Source of the DNA: Acidobacterium capsulatum ATCC 51196
GTDB lineage: Bacteria > Acidobacteriota > Terriglobia > Terriglobales > Acidobacteriaceae
DNA: 64,000 nt
Assembly (NCBI RefSeq): GCF_000022565.1
Contig: NC_012483.1
Coordinates: 1,798,001 to 1,862,000 of the forward strand
Direction: 5' to 3'
Part shown: positions 41,955-49,804 of the stretch, in pieces
Layout of the letters: each line of letters starts with the position of its first letter
How positions within the stretch are numbered: position 1 is the first letter of the stretch
Notes under the pieces: generated by a model
What the model was told of the DNA's origin: nothing
Databases searched by the model: none
Seen by the model: only the letters and a program-made list of their open reading frames with translations
Program-made: the position numbers and the translations under genes

Positions 41955-41991
41955 ATCGGACACGCAGGTATGAGAAAGTTTTTTGTCCGAT
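41955..41991. promoter_or_regulatory. Inverted repeat in the shared promoter region of Ubl and sigma modules
   Basis: ATCGGACA (41955-41962) and TGTCCGAT (41984-41991) are perfect 8-bp arms with a 21-base spacer that includes a T6 run. The site lies in the 173-base region between the start of the triple-Ubl gene and the GTG start of the sigma-like gene, where both promoters must be. It is a good candidate for binding by a regulator encoded in either module. Confidence 0.5.
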
Positions 41992-42043
41992 TGGACCGCT
42001 GGGCCAGCATAGAGACTTAGAGGGGCCACAGTGGAGTGAACGC

Positions 42044-42685
42044 GTGCTGACGGACAAACCTCAGTCGAAAACAGAGAAGGTTGCCACCGTCGATGAGGTG
42101 TCGGAGGCGATCGAGAAGCTGCGGCCCGAGGAGTGGGCCAAACTCTACGCCTATGCGAAGAACCGCGCGCGTATGATGACGCTCTACGGAGCCGTGGTTG
42201 ACGCCCGCGACCTCGTGCAGAGAGCTGTCACGGAGTTGCTCGAGCAGCGCCGCACCTGGAACCCGAAGAAGGTCGGGTTCGTCGGCGTTGTGATTGGCGC
42301 GATGAAGAGCATCTCATCCAACCATAAGGAGAAGAGCCAGAAATCCGGCTACTCCGTTGCCGAGAGCCAGCTTGTCTCCCCCGAGGAAGACGACGATTCT
42401 GAGTCTTCTGTGATGGATCATGCCGATTCGAGGATGAACCCGGAGCAGCAGGTGATCTCGGCGGAAGGCAAGAAGGATGTGCTGCGCCTGGTCGGCGACG
42501 TGTACGACTTTTTCGAGGACGACCCGGAGGCCCGGCTGGTGATGGACGGCTGGCAGGAAGGCCTCTCGGGCTCTGAGATTATGGCGGCCTTGGAAATCGA
42601 TAGAAAGGGATATGAGACCATTGCGAGACGGATTCGGCGAAAGAGCACCGCGCGATGGCCGAAGGTAAGCAGCCATGTCAGCTAA
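42044..42685 (+). CDS. ECF-like RNA polymerase sigma factor homologue
   Basis: 213 residues from GTG 42044 with GGAG about 8 bases upstream; the frame is open from 41894 but that part overlaps the promoter region. The section AYAKNRARMMTLYGAVVDAR (about 34-53) and DLVQRAVTELLEQRRTW look like sigma region 2 (core-binding and -10 recognition). An acidic linker (about 120-140) follows, and the C-terminus (SGSEIMAALEIDRKGYETIA, about 183-202) is a region-4-like helix-turn-helix. It should redirect RNA polymerase to particular promoters, perhaps the divergent Ubl operon. Its last 11 bases overlap the next gene. Confidence 0.7.
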   Translation: MLTDKPQSKTEKVATVDEVSEAIEKLRPEEWAKLYAYAKNRARMMTLYGAVVDARDLVQRAVTELLEQRRTWNPKKVGFVGVVIGAMKSISSNHKEKSQKSGYSVAESQLVSPEEDDDSESSVMDHADSRMNPEQQVISAEGKKDVLRLVGDVYDFFEDDPEARLVMDGWQEGLSGSEIMAALEIDRKGYETIARRIRRKSTARWPKVSSHVS

Positions 42686-43118
42686 GAAACGCTGGACAGT
42701 TGGGGAGGCAGAGCGAGTTCTCGATCATCTCGCCGATTCGATCGAGACAGGGGACGCGACCGAAGTAGCGGCAGACCTGAAGGATTCCGGGCATGACATG
42801 AACGATATCGCGTCGCGAATGAGGGCGGCGGCTCTGTCAGGAGTCAGTAGTTTTAGAAAACAAGCGCTCCACCGAGCCCGCCAACGATATCAAGAAAGCT
42901 CCGCAAAACTTGAGAGGCGAGCAGGGCATAGTGGAGGTTCGCCAGAGGAACGGCGGCAGCGCTTTTTCTCTGCTATCGAATCCAGGCCTGAGTTGAAGTC
43001 GGCGTTGACCATGCAGCACCGCGATCTGAACGAATTGACTGAGACAGACATCGACAGTGCGCTCGAGGAATTGGAGATGCTGGGCGCATTAGAGGATCTT
43101 GATGGCAGCCAATCCTGA
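42675..43118 (+). CDS. Small protein between sigma factor and ImmA/IrrE peptidase
   Basis: 147 residues, highly charged and helical, not recognised. Sections: RWTVGEAERVLDHLADSIET (about 6-25), a basic middle (KQALHRARQRYQESSAKLER) and an acidic C-terminus (LTETDIDSALEELEMLGALE). The gene overlaps the sigma gene by 11 bases and the peptidase gene by 17, so all three are co-translated. By analogy with modules in which an ImmA/IrrE peptidase cleaves a partner to trigger transcription, this protein could be the cleaved inhibitor of the sigma-like protein. That is inference; no anti-sigma motif is visible. Confidence 0.6.
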   Translation: MSAKKRWTVGEAERVLDHLADSIETGDATEVAADLKDSGHDMNDIASRMRAAALSGVSSFRKQALHRARQRYQESSAKLERRAGHSGGSPEERRQRFFSAIESRPELKSALTMQHRDLNELTETDIDSALEELEMLGALEDLDGSQS

Positions 43119-43935
43119 ATGGTATCGCACTCCTTTCGAGATTCTGAATGACCTCGGCATCACCGAACCTCAAGATATCGACATTGAAGCTATCGCAGAA
43201 GACTGCGGGGCGACCATTCGCTATCTACCGCTCACTGGCTGCGCCGCCAGAATCATGGGCTACAAGAACCGCGCCATTATCAGCATTGATGAAAACACGC
43301 GTCGTCCGAGGCAGCGGTTTTCCGCAGCGCACGAAGTGGGTCATTGGATGAGAGATCGGGGCCAACTCGCCTTCAAGTGTGGAAGTGAGAGCTTTGTCCG
43401 TGAGTGGTCGGCAGAGAATCCTGAAACACGCGCGAACCGTTTCGCTAGCGATTTGCTCTTGCCGGCAAAGATGTTCCGAGCCAAGGCGTATAAACTGCCG
43501 GTTACTTTTGAAACGGTCCGTCAGATCGGCGATATTTTCTGCACGAGTCTTACGGCCACAGCTATCCGGCTCGTTGAATACGGTGACCTGCCCGCAATCA
43601 TCGTCTGCAACGGTCCGCGCAGGCGCGAATGGTTCATTCCCAACGGCGAAGTCCGGGGCAAGATCTTCCTCGATGCTCGGCCGGGCAAGGGTAGCATCGC
43701 CGAAGCGCTACTTCGCGGCGACCGTTCCGACATCGCCCCGCGTGAGGTGAGGTCGGATGCCTGGTTCGATCACCGCAATGCAGCCAACTACTGGGTACAC
43801 GAAGATTCGATTCCTGTGTACGACGGTTCTGTGTTGTCGCTGCTCTGGTGGAAAGATGAGACTCAGTTGATCCAGATCGACAACGACATCGAGGCGCGCG
43901 GAGCTTGGAGAAGTGACTACCGGCGCGATGATTGA
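43102..43935 (+). CDS. ImmA/IrrE-family zinc metallopeptidase
   Basis: 277 residues from ATG 43102, with GAGG 5 bases upstream; a TTG one codon earlier is possible. The zinc site is AAHEVGHWMRD (H77, E78, H81) with the third ligand likely E108 in ENPETRANRFASDLLLPAKM, the usual second motif of this family. The C-terminal 100 residues (VCNGPRRREWFIPNGEVRGK onward) form an additional domain, perhaps a sensor. ImmA/IrrE peptidases cleave a partner repressor on DNA damage or infection signals (ICEBs1 ImmR, DdrO, CBASS regulators). Here it closes a sigma/small protein/peptidase operon divergent from the Ubl operon. Confidence 0.85.
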   Translation: MAANPEWYRTPFEILNDLGITEPQDIDIEAIAEDCGATIRYLPLTGCAARIMGYKNRAIISIDENTRRPRQRFSAAHEVGHWMRDRGQLAFKCGSESFVREWSAENPETRANRFASDLLLPAKMFRAKAYKLPVTFETVRQIGDIFCTSLTATAIRLVEYGDLPAIIVCNGPRRREWFIPNGEVRGKIFLDARPGKGSIAEALLRGDRSDIAPREVRSDAWFDHRNAANYWVHEDSIPVYDGSVLSLLWWKDETQLIQIDNDIEARGAWRSDYRRDD

Positions 43936-43975
43936 TGGTCAGTGGGTGATGAAATCCTGAGTTGCAATCGAGTGT

Positions 43976-44345
43976 CTACTTGGCTGTGAGGTGGTCGAGA
44001 GCTTCCTAGGCGGAGAGTCGATCACCGTGGTTGCGGCTAGTCTCTTAGAAGAGAACCAGTCGAATGCTATCGAGGACGAAGGTGGCCGGATACACAGTTT
44101 CATTGGGCGCATCCCAGCGAAGACCATAGAGGTTTTTGACAGTGTAGTTGGGATCGGTCACCAGGATGACATTCGTCGGCAGACTTGCGTGCTTCTCTAA
44201 GAACTCCTTGGCGTGCTGCCCGAGATCGGCAGAAGGGCCGGGATAAACAACCAGTACGCTGGCATTTTTTGCAGCGGAGTCCGCGGCGTGTTCGACGAAG
44301 TCATGCATCTGGCGGATGCAGTAAGAGCATTGATATCCGGATATC
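43976..44345 (-). pseudogene. Redoxin/thioredoxin-fold pseudogene
   Basis: Reading on the minus strand from about 44345: GYQCSYCIRQMHDFVEHAA has the CxxC of a redoxin, followed by ASVLVVYPGPSADLGQHAKE and PNETVYPATFVLDSIRLVLF, then TAA at 44045. One frame over the expected C-terminus continues (SRNHGDRLSA, an in-frame TAG at 44006-44008, then EALDHLTAK and TAG at 43976). The N-terminus before the CxxC is also missing. One frameshift, one nonsense codon and a lost 5' part mark it as dead. Confidence 0.7.
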
Positions 44346-44710
44346 TGATATCCAGGTAAGTCTCAAATCCGTTTAGGTCGGTACAGCCTAAGTCGGAGAG
44401 AATCGGTGACCCCAAAGGTTGACTGTCGCTATCAGCCCGAGTCACTCATCCAGAATGAAAAATGCACTTTTCTCCGGCAACGTCAATTAGGGGGAAATCA
44501 CTTCAAACATCTCTGCCTCTGCGCTGCAGAGGTATAAACGGGACGCGGATGAATCCAGAAATCGTGCGCCACCAGCTTGTATTGCGCATCCTTCAACACC
44601 CTCTTCTTGGCGTTTGGCGGCCTAAGGGCTTACCCGTCTGCCTGTTACGCATTCATCTCCCAAATTGACCTCCGCAGGAGCACAGCAGAGGTCCTTTTGG
44701 CATGGCTCCG

Positions 44711-44741
44711 CGAAACGAGGCACAATTGTGCCCTCGTTTCG
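44711..44741. other. Long near-perfect palindrome downstream of hipA
   Basis: CGAAACGAGGCACAA and TTGTGCCCTCGTTTCG form a 15/16-base inverted repeat with a single bulged base and the 12-bp perfect palindrome GCACAATTGTGC at the centre. It lies about 100 bases after the hipA stop. It may be a transcription terminator, an operator or a recombination scar; no T-run follows on either strand. Nothing else is supported in 44346-44842. Confidence 0.5.
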
Positions 44742-44842
44742 CCCGTTCTTCGACTTTCCCGGACTTCTTCGACATGTCTTCACTTCGCGCTCGTGGCGAC
44801 CTCTGCCGTGAAAAAGCAAAGGACTCAGGTGGCAAATTGGGC

Positions 44843-46081
44843 CTATTTCCCGGCTTTCGAGAAGCCCAGTTTTGAGGCTATTTCCTTTCGGCTTTTCGCC
44901 GCGACGCCAGCCTCTTCGCTTATTGACTCCCAGCGCGCAACGGCTGCTCGTACGGCCTCCACGATGCCGGATGCTTTCCTGATGCGGTGCTGCTTCCCGA
45001 GGCGCAGAAGCTCCTCGACTCCGGGATTCTTCCCCTCTCCCATCACCAGCATGCTCTGCTCTCCCCCAGGGCCATACGAGAAGACCAGATCGTACGCAGG
45101 CGCGAAGACCCATTCGTTCCGAGCGTTCAGCAGGAACGAGAAATTCTTCGCATGGTCGTCACGGTTGTGCGCGAGCACGTTGAAGCACGCCAGCCGGAAG
45201 ACCTTCTCAACCTCTTCCACATCCCGCGTGAGCCGCATCGTGACACTCAGCAACAGGTCGTAGTCGAGGCTGGGAGTGCGGTGATCCGCATGAATCAGAC
45301 CGCTGACGCTGTGCATATGAATGCGCCGGCTGCCGTCGCGGTCGAACCGCTTCGCACCGAAGTAGCGGCTACGCTTCGTACGAAAGAGATGCGTCTCCGG
45401 CATCGCGATGCCAGCCTCCTTCGCCATCAGGCTGTAGGCGTACTCAATGGCACCGATGTCCCGCGCATCCTGGGACGACGGAAACTTGATCATCCAGTGC
45501 GAATATCCGGGAGCGAGCTCCTGCTCTCCATGAATGATCGACTTCTTGTCCGCGCTCACCTGGGCGACGATCTTAGGACGTGCGCCCGACGACGACCCGC
45601 TTAGGCGCAGTAGTTCTTCAAAAACCTCTCCGCTCTCGCCCTTCAAAACTGTCGCAGACTCCTCCGCAAGTCGGTCCAGCGAAAGCGAAGCAGCATCCGC
45701 CTGCCCCGCCGCGAGCTCTGGCTCGTACGAAAGCGCGCCCATCCCGCGGCTACCCACATAGGCCAGCCGATCCAAAGGGCTCAACTGCCCACGAAGAACA
45801 CCATGCTTCTCGACACTCCGGTCAAGCAACAGGCGTCCCCAGCCATCCGGCAGGCTGTCATTGAAGACGCCGAATAAGCCTTCAAACAGCGCCGTATCCG
45901 GCGTCTGCACGCCGGGTTTCAGCGGCAGCTTGAAGGGTGAGATCTCAGTGCCCGAGGCGATGAACGCAGGATCGTACTCAAAGAGAATCTTGCGATCGAG
46001 GTACGCCAACCTGCCCACTTTGCGCCGCTGTGCGTCTGCATCAAGATGGACGTGCAGCAATGTCATTGGACTATACGGCAT
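44843..46081 (-). CDS. hipA: HipA-family serine/threonine kinase toxin
   Basis: 412 residues. HipA-type toxins phosphorylate translation factors such as aminoacyl-tRNA synthetases and cause growth arrest. The N-terminal couple domain includes LFEGLFGVFNDSLPDGWGRL (about 65-84). The P-loop-like segment LRLSGSSSGARPKIVAQVS lies at about 158-176. The catalytic loop is NVLAHNRDDHAKNFSFLLN (about 300-318) and the metal motif is FAPAYDLVFS. All look intact. It overlaps the antitoxin gene by 11 bases at ATG 46081; ATG 46066 would start just after the antitoxin stop. HipB binds it and represses the operon in known pairs. Confidence 0.92.
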   Translation of the reverse strand: MPYSPMTLLHVHLDADAQRRKVGRLAYLDRKILFEYDPAFIASGTEISPFKLPLKPGVQTPDTALFEGLFGVFNDSLPDGWGRLLLDRSVEKHGVLRGQLSPLDRLAYVGSRGMGALSYEPELAAGQADAASLSLDRLAEESATVLKGESGEVFEELLRLSGSSSGARPKIVAQVSADKKSIIHGEQELAPGYSHWMIKFPSSQDARDIGAIEYAYSLMAKEAGIAMPETHLFRTKRSRYFGAKRFDRDGSRRIHMHSVSGLIHADHRTPSLDYDLLLSVTMRLTRDVEEVEKVFRLACFNVLAHNRDDHAKNFSFLLNARNEWVFAPAYDLVFSYGPGGEQSMLVMGEGKNPGVEELLRLGKQHRIRKASGIVEAVRAAVARWESISEEAGVAAKSRKEIASKLGFSKAGK

Positions 46082-46409
46082 GGCGGCCTTCTCGCTTGCC
46101 AGTCGCCCTCTGCCGAGGCTTCCGTGCCTTCAGCAAAGCATCAAGCGATACCGCCGCGCCGGTCGGCATCGGCGAGGCCGCCAGACGCTCGAAGTCCTCC
46201 AGGCAATCCAGCACGGTGGCCAGACTAAGGAGCGCATCAAGGGAAATGAGCCCCTCGCGCTCAAACCGCTTCAACGTACTCAACGGCACACCGGAACGGC
46301 GCGCAAGCTCCTGCTGTGGCAGATTCATCGCCAGCCGCCGAGCCTTGAATCGCCCGGCAACGCGTTGACGAATATTGCCTTCTTGTCGCGCAACAAGAGT
46401 TAGCATCAT
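46071..46409 (-). CDS. hipB: HipB-like XRE-family antitoxin
   Basis: 112 residues from ATG 46409 (second ATG at 46406; a TTG at 46424 is also in frame), with a GGGGG just upstream. The Xre helix-turn-helix is clear: RFKARRLAMNLPQQELARRS (about 20-39), GVPLSTLKRFEREG (about 40-53), then SLDALLSLATVLDCLEDFER. The C-terminal tail is basic (KARKPRQRATGKREGRHAV). It precedes and overlaps hipA and should neutralise the kinase and autoregulate the pair. Confidence 0.88.
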   Translation of the reverse strand: MMLTLVARQEGNIRQRVAGRFKARRLAMNLPQQELARRSGVPLSTLKRFEREGLISLDALLSLATVLDCLEDFERLAASPMPTGAAVSLDALLKARKPRQRATGKREGRHAV

Positions 46410-46559
46410 GCCCCCAAGAGCCAATTATAGCCATTATGGACAATATGATGTCTTTTATATTTTACTTGATTGGGATGAGAGCCGCCTCAGAGCGGATGAC
46501 GTTCATTCGGAAGAAGGTGCCCCGATGCCGTTTCTGGCGACTACACTCGGCTGTGCCAT

Positions 46560-46720
46560 CTCCCGGATACGTATCCGAGCTCGATCCACTGGCCGGCATA
46601 GCCCTCCTAGCGGTGCGTCGCCCGTCCCACTTCCGGAACACTGCAGGCGTGCTGTTCGCTCACACGATAGCTCTGCTCCGGATACTGCACCAACGGACGC
46701 CGCCGCGAAGGCTTTACAAC
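46560..46720 (-). pseudogene. IS3-family OrfB remnant
   Basis: Directly after OrfA the minus strand reads KPSRRRPLVQYPEQSYRVSE then QHACSVPEVGRATHR and a TAG, the start of IS3 OrfB. One frame over, ELRIRIREMAQ-like sequence continues briefly toward 46510. The catalytic DDE region is absent, so the element was cut short and has decayed. Confidence 0.65.
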
Positions 46721-46980
46721 TTTCTTCGCTGCACATCCTGCAACATCGTCTTGTCCAGGGTCAGTTCCGCAAGCAACTGCTTCAACCGCGTGTTCTCGTC
46801 CCGGAGTTGCTTGACCTGGCGCACCTGATCCACCTCAAGCCCTGCATACTTCGCATCCCAACGGTAGTAGGTCTGCTCCGTTATCCCCACCTTCCGAATC
46901 AACTCCGCGATCAGGACATCCACCTCGGCCTGCTTCAATACAGACACGATCTGCGCCACGGAAGACTTTCTCTTCGGCAT
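46714..46980 (-). CDS. IS3-family transposase OrfA
   Basis: 88 residues from ATG 46980. It starts MPKRKSSVAQIVSVLKQAEV, has the HTH IAELIRKVGITEQTYYRWDA and a leucine-zipper end (VKQLRDENTRLKQLLAELTL), the complete OrfA of an IS3 group element. OrfA regulates and assists OrfB, made by frameshifting. The OrfB part here is only a remnant, so the element cannot transpose by itself. Confidence 0.85.
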   Translation of the reverse strand: MPKRKSSVAQIVSVLKQAEVDVLIAELIRKVGITEQTYYRWDAKYAGLEVDQVRQVKQLRDENTRLKQLLAELTLDKTMLQDVQRRKL

Positions 46981-47148
46981 TGAAGGGCCCGGCACAATCT
47001 GTAGTAGATGAGATGAGACAAACTGGTATGGTGAAGGACCCAAGACTAACACTTCAACGGGATCAGGAGTAACGAGGCCGATCAAGATCTGAACTTAGCA
47101 AGCTGTGATCCAGCTCATGCAAGCCGGAGGATGCGGGCGTCAATCAAT

Positions 47149-48633
47149 CTACTCAATACAAGTATCAGAAAACAGAGAGTGCCAGGACGGATTCATGTGG
47201 AGCCAGCATTGAATACTGAGCCAGCTTGTCGGGATTTCCGGGATGTGCAGGAAGCCGTGCCCCTTGCTGCATATCCATTCCGTACCGCTCCAGTCAAGGA
47301 AACTATGCGATGCGCGGCCGACGTGGGCGGGATTTGAGAGCAACTGAAGACATACCGGACAACGCCGTCGCTGGTCTCGCCAAGCCCAGCGAAACGCAAA
47401 CAGGAAGCCGAGGAAGGCAACGACCATTTGAATGTATACCGCTGCCAACGAGCCGAGCGGATTTGCATAGTACGCGAGGGCGATTGACCAGAAACACACG
47501 CTTGGCACGATCAGCGCGATCTTGAAGGCGAAGAATATCCACCGTGGAATAGTGCTCAATGCAAAGTGCCGGTTCGGGTGATGCGGATAGTCGCCCAAAT
47601 CTAACGGCGTAGTAGCTGGAAGTGCAGCCAATGCGAGGCAAAGCATCTCCCAAAGAACCCAAATAGGGGCATGGAGAATGCCCGAAATTGCTATGCAGGT
47701 GAACCTGGAGAGACCGCCCTCTGGCTGTGGAACGAACATGTACCAGCAACTTCCAAGTGACGCGGCGGAGCCACCCGGATTGACGCGAGCCACAACGAAG
47801 CCCCTAGAGGCTGCGGATATTCGGTTCAGAACATTCGGTGGTTCAATCAGCCACGCCGTTATGCTGGATGGCAACGGCCATGCCTCGCCGGTGACTACAC
47901 TGGTGATCGTCACTCGCTGGCCACCGACCTGAATGCTCCGTGTGATGGCATCGGACTTGCCGTGAAATAGCGCCTGGTACAGGTTCGATGTGACGAGGAG
48001 CAGAGGATGAGTCGATTGGTTTTGCTCCAGGGCAACTTTCAGCGCAGGCGTGAGATTGAGAAAGCTAAGCATGCTCTGGCTGGCGACAGCCACCTTGACG
48101 TGCTTCAAAGAATGCTTGCCCGCAGTGACGGACTCCACTGACGGTTGATAAAACGCCATCGCCGAGTATAGATGCCGAGTCTCTGTTCTCCATCTGCGGT
48201 AATCCGCAATACGAACGCTTGGAACCTCGATTCCGCGATAGCCTCGATCTCCGGATATGAGAACAGTACGTGTGGTGTCACTCGAAGACGGCGCTAGAGC
48301 CATTCGGGCGCTAGGGGACGCGATGCAAGTCAAGAAGCCAACGAGGCCAACTACAAATATCAGAGCCAGACATCTCAAAGCGGAACCATGCGCGAGGGCA
48401 TGAAAAGCCCTCGGCTTGCGCCCGTCTGTTCGCAGCAGATATGCATCTTTGAATGCACCGCAGGTGAACACAGTCCCTTGCCAATCTGCGCTACTTGCAT
48501 GGATAACCTGCCAGATCTCACCTTTCCATTCTGCCCGCCATTCCTCGCGCTGCCCACGAGGCACCAACCCGGATGCAACTTGTAACAGCGCCGCGGCCAC
48601 GAATTGATCTGCAATACGCCGAGCACGGATCAT
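47149..48633 (-). CDS. Membrane protein with MacB-like periplasmic region
   Basis: 494 residues, family not firmly recognised. An N-terminal cytoplasmic part ([20 protein letters not shown], about 24-43) precedes a membrane helix ([20 protein letters not shown], about 86-105). A periplasmic domain at about 110-310 has MacB-like features ([16 protein letters not shown]-type and [20 protein letters not shown]). Further helices follow at about 325-345, 370-390 and 395-420, then a cytoplasmic tail with [10 protein letters not shown] and WICSKGHG, a possible metal site. The start overlaps the PadR gene stop by 4 bases, so both form one operon, divergent from the ABC exporter genes. Confidence 0.65.
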   Translation of the reverse strand: MIRARRIADQFVAAALLQVASGLVPRGQREEWRAEWKGEIWQVIHASSADWQGTVFTCGAFKDAYLLRTDGRKPRAFHALAHGSALRCLALIFVVGLVGFLTCIASPSARMALAPSSSDTTRTVLISGDRGYRGIEVPSVRIADYRRWRTETRHLYSAMAFYQPSVESVTAGKHSLKHVKVAVASQSMLSFLNLTPALKVALEQNQSTHPLLLVTSNLYQALFHGKSDAITRSIQVGGQRVTITSVVTGEAWPLPSSITAWLIEPPNVLNRISAASRGFVVARVNPGGSAASLGSCWYMFVPQPEGGLSRFTCIAISGILHAPIWVLWEMLCLALAALPATTPLDLGDYPHHPNRHFALSTIPRWIFFAFKIALIVPSVCFWSIALAYYANPLGSLAAVYIQMVVAFLGFLFAFRWAWRDQRRRCPVCLQLLSNPAHVGRASHSFLDWSGTEWICSKGHGFLHIPEIPTSWLSIQCWLHMNPSWHSLFSDTCIE

Positions 48634-48947
48634 ACTTTCTCCGACACTGGCGATGGGAGAAGCTTTTCGAGGAGCGGATATCGCTTGCGCACAGATTCAA
48701 GCAGGGATCGGCCGCTTCGAGTCAGCTTGTAGTACTTACGAAGCGGGCGTTGCTCGGCATCGGCGATGGACTGCTGCTCCCATTTAGACGTGATAAGCCC
48801 GTCTCGCTCCAGGCGCCGCATGGCCGGGTAGACGGTGCCACTGGGCAGCCCAGTCACTTCCATCACATTGAATCCATACACGTGACCGAGATGAATGGCC
48901 TGAAGAATGAGGGCTGCGGTATGGGAAAGCTTCGGTTCCAGCGGCAC
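48630..48947 (-). CDS. PadR-family transcriptional regulator
   Basis: 105 residues. Winged-helix PadR features: [20 protein letters not shown] (about 7-26), [20 protein letters not shown] (about 33-52) and [20 protein letters not shown] (about 67-86). It sits between a membrane protein gene on the same strand and a divergent ABC transporter operon. The intergenic inverted repeat at 48960-49008 is the obvious site for control of both directions. Confidence 0.9.
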   Translation of the reverse strand: MPLEPKLSHTAALILQAIHLGHVYGFNVMEVTGLPSGTVYPAMRRLERDGLITSKWEQQSIADAEQRPLRKYYKLTRSGRSLLESVRKRYPLLEKLLPSPVSEKV

Positions 48948-48959
48948 AACGGCATTTTA

Positions 48960-49008
48960 CCTATGTAGTATGCTGATTGACCAGCCAAAGAGCAGTATGC
49001 TACATAGG
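48960..49008. promoter_or_regulatory. Putative PadR operator in divergent promoter region
   Basis: CCTATGTAG (48960-48968) and CTACATAGG (49000-49008) form a perfect 9-bp inverted repeat across 31 bases. Inside it AGTATGCT occurs twice in direct orientation. The ATGT...ACAT arrangement resembles known PadR sites, and the position, 12 bases before the PadR start and 22 before the ABC ATPase start, suits a shared operator. Confidence 0.6.
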
Positions 49009-49030
49009 GTAGACATCAGGAGCTGAGCAA

Positions 49031-49804
49031 ATGCTGGAAGTGAGAAATCTGTCAAAGAGCTACCGTAGCATTCCCGCGATTCAGAATGTGAGCTTTCAAG
49101 TCGAGGCCGGAGAGATTGTTGGCTACCTGGGAGCCAATGGTTCGGGAAAATCTACGACCGTCAAGATCGTCACAGGCCTCCTGCGGCCTAGTGAGGGCAA
49201 GGTGTTCTTTCACGGTGAAGACATTCGAAATGACCTGCCTCTGTACCGTAAGTCCCTCGGGTACATTCCAGAAGAAGCTCATCTCTACACATACATGTCC
49301 GGCGTGGAATATCTGCAACTCGTTGGCAGATTGCGGGGTATGAGCGAACGGATCATTTCCGTCAAAGCGAATCACATGCTGCAACTGCTTGGGTTGGAGT
49401 CCTGGCGCTACTCTCCGATGTCACTCTATTCGAAAGGAATGCGGCAGAGAGTGCTCATGGCTGCCGCCCTGATGCATAATCCGGATTTGCTGATTTTCGA
49501 CGAGCCGCTGTCGGGGTTGGACATTCTCTCCGCGCGGTTGTTCAAGGACTTGCTCCAGCAACTGGCCGCCAACGGCAAGGCGATTCTTTATATTTCGCAC
49601 GTCCTTGAAATCGTGGAGCACCTCTGCAATCGCGTGCTCGTCATCTCAAAAGGAAGAATTCTCGCTGATGCCTCGCCTGCGCAACTAGCGCGAACAATGC
49701 AACGGGCAAATCTGGAAAAAGCCTTTGCGCAACTGGTGGACCAACAGGACACCGCTTCCATTGCTCGTGAACTGATCGAGACTGTGCAGGAATGCGATGA
49801 ATAA
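49031..49804 (+). CDS. ABC transporter ATP-binding protein
   Basis: 257 residues, start ATG 49031 with AGGAG about 9 bases upstream. All ATPase motifs are present: Walker A GYLGANGSGKSTT (about 31-43), signature LYSKGMRQRVLMAA (about 136-149; SKGMRQ form), Walker B LLIFDEPLSGLD (about 156-167) and the switch histidine in ILYISHVLEIVE. It belongs to the drug/lantibiotic exporter type of ABC-2 systems. It overlaps the permease gene by 8 bases and so forms a two-gene exporter, probably under the divergent PadR. Confidence 0.92.
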   Translation: MLEVRNLSKSYRSIPAIQNVSFQVEAGEIVGYLGANGSGKSTTVKIVTGLLRPSEGKVFFHGEDIRNDLPLYRKSLGYIPEEAHLYTYMSGVEYLQLVGRLRGMSERIISVKANHMLQLLGLESWRYSPMSLYSKGMRQRVLMAAALMHNPDLLIFDEPLSGLDILSARLFKDLLQQLAANGKAILYISHVLEIVEHLCNRVLVISKGRILADASPAQLARTMQRANLEKAFAQLVDQQDTASIARELIETVQECDE

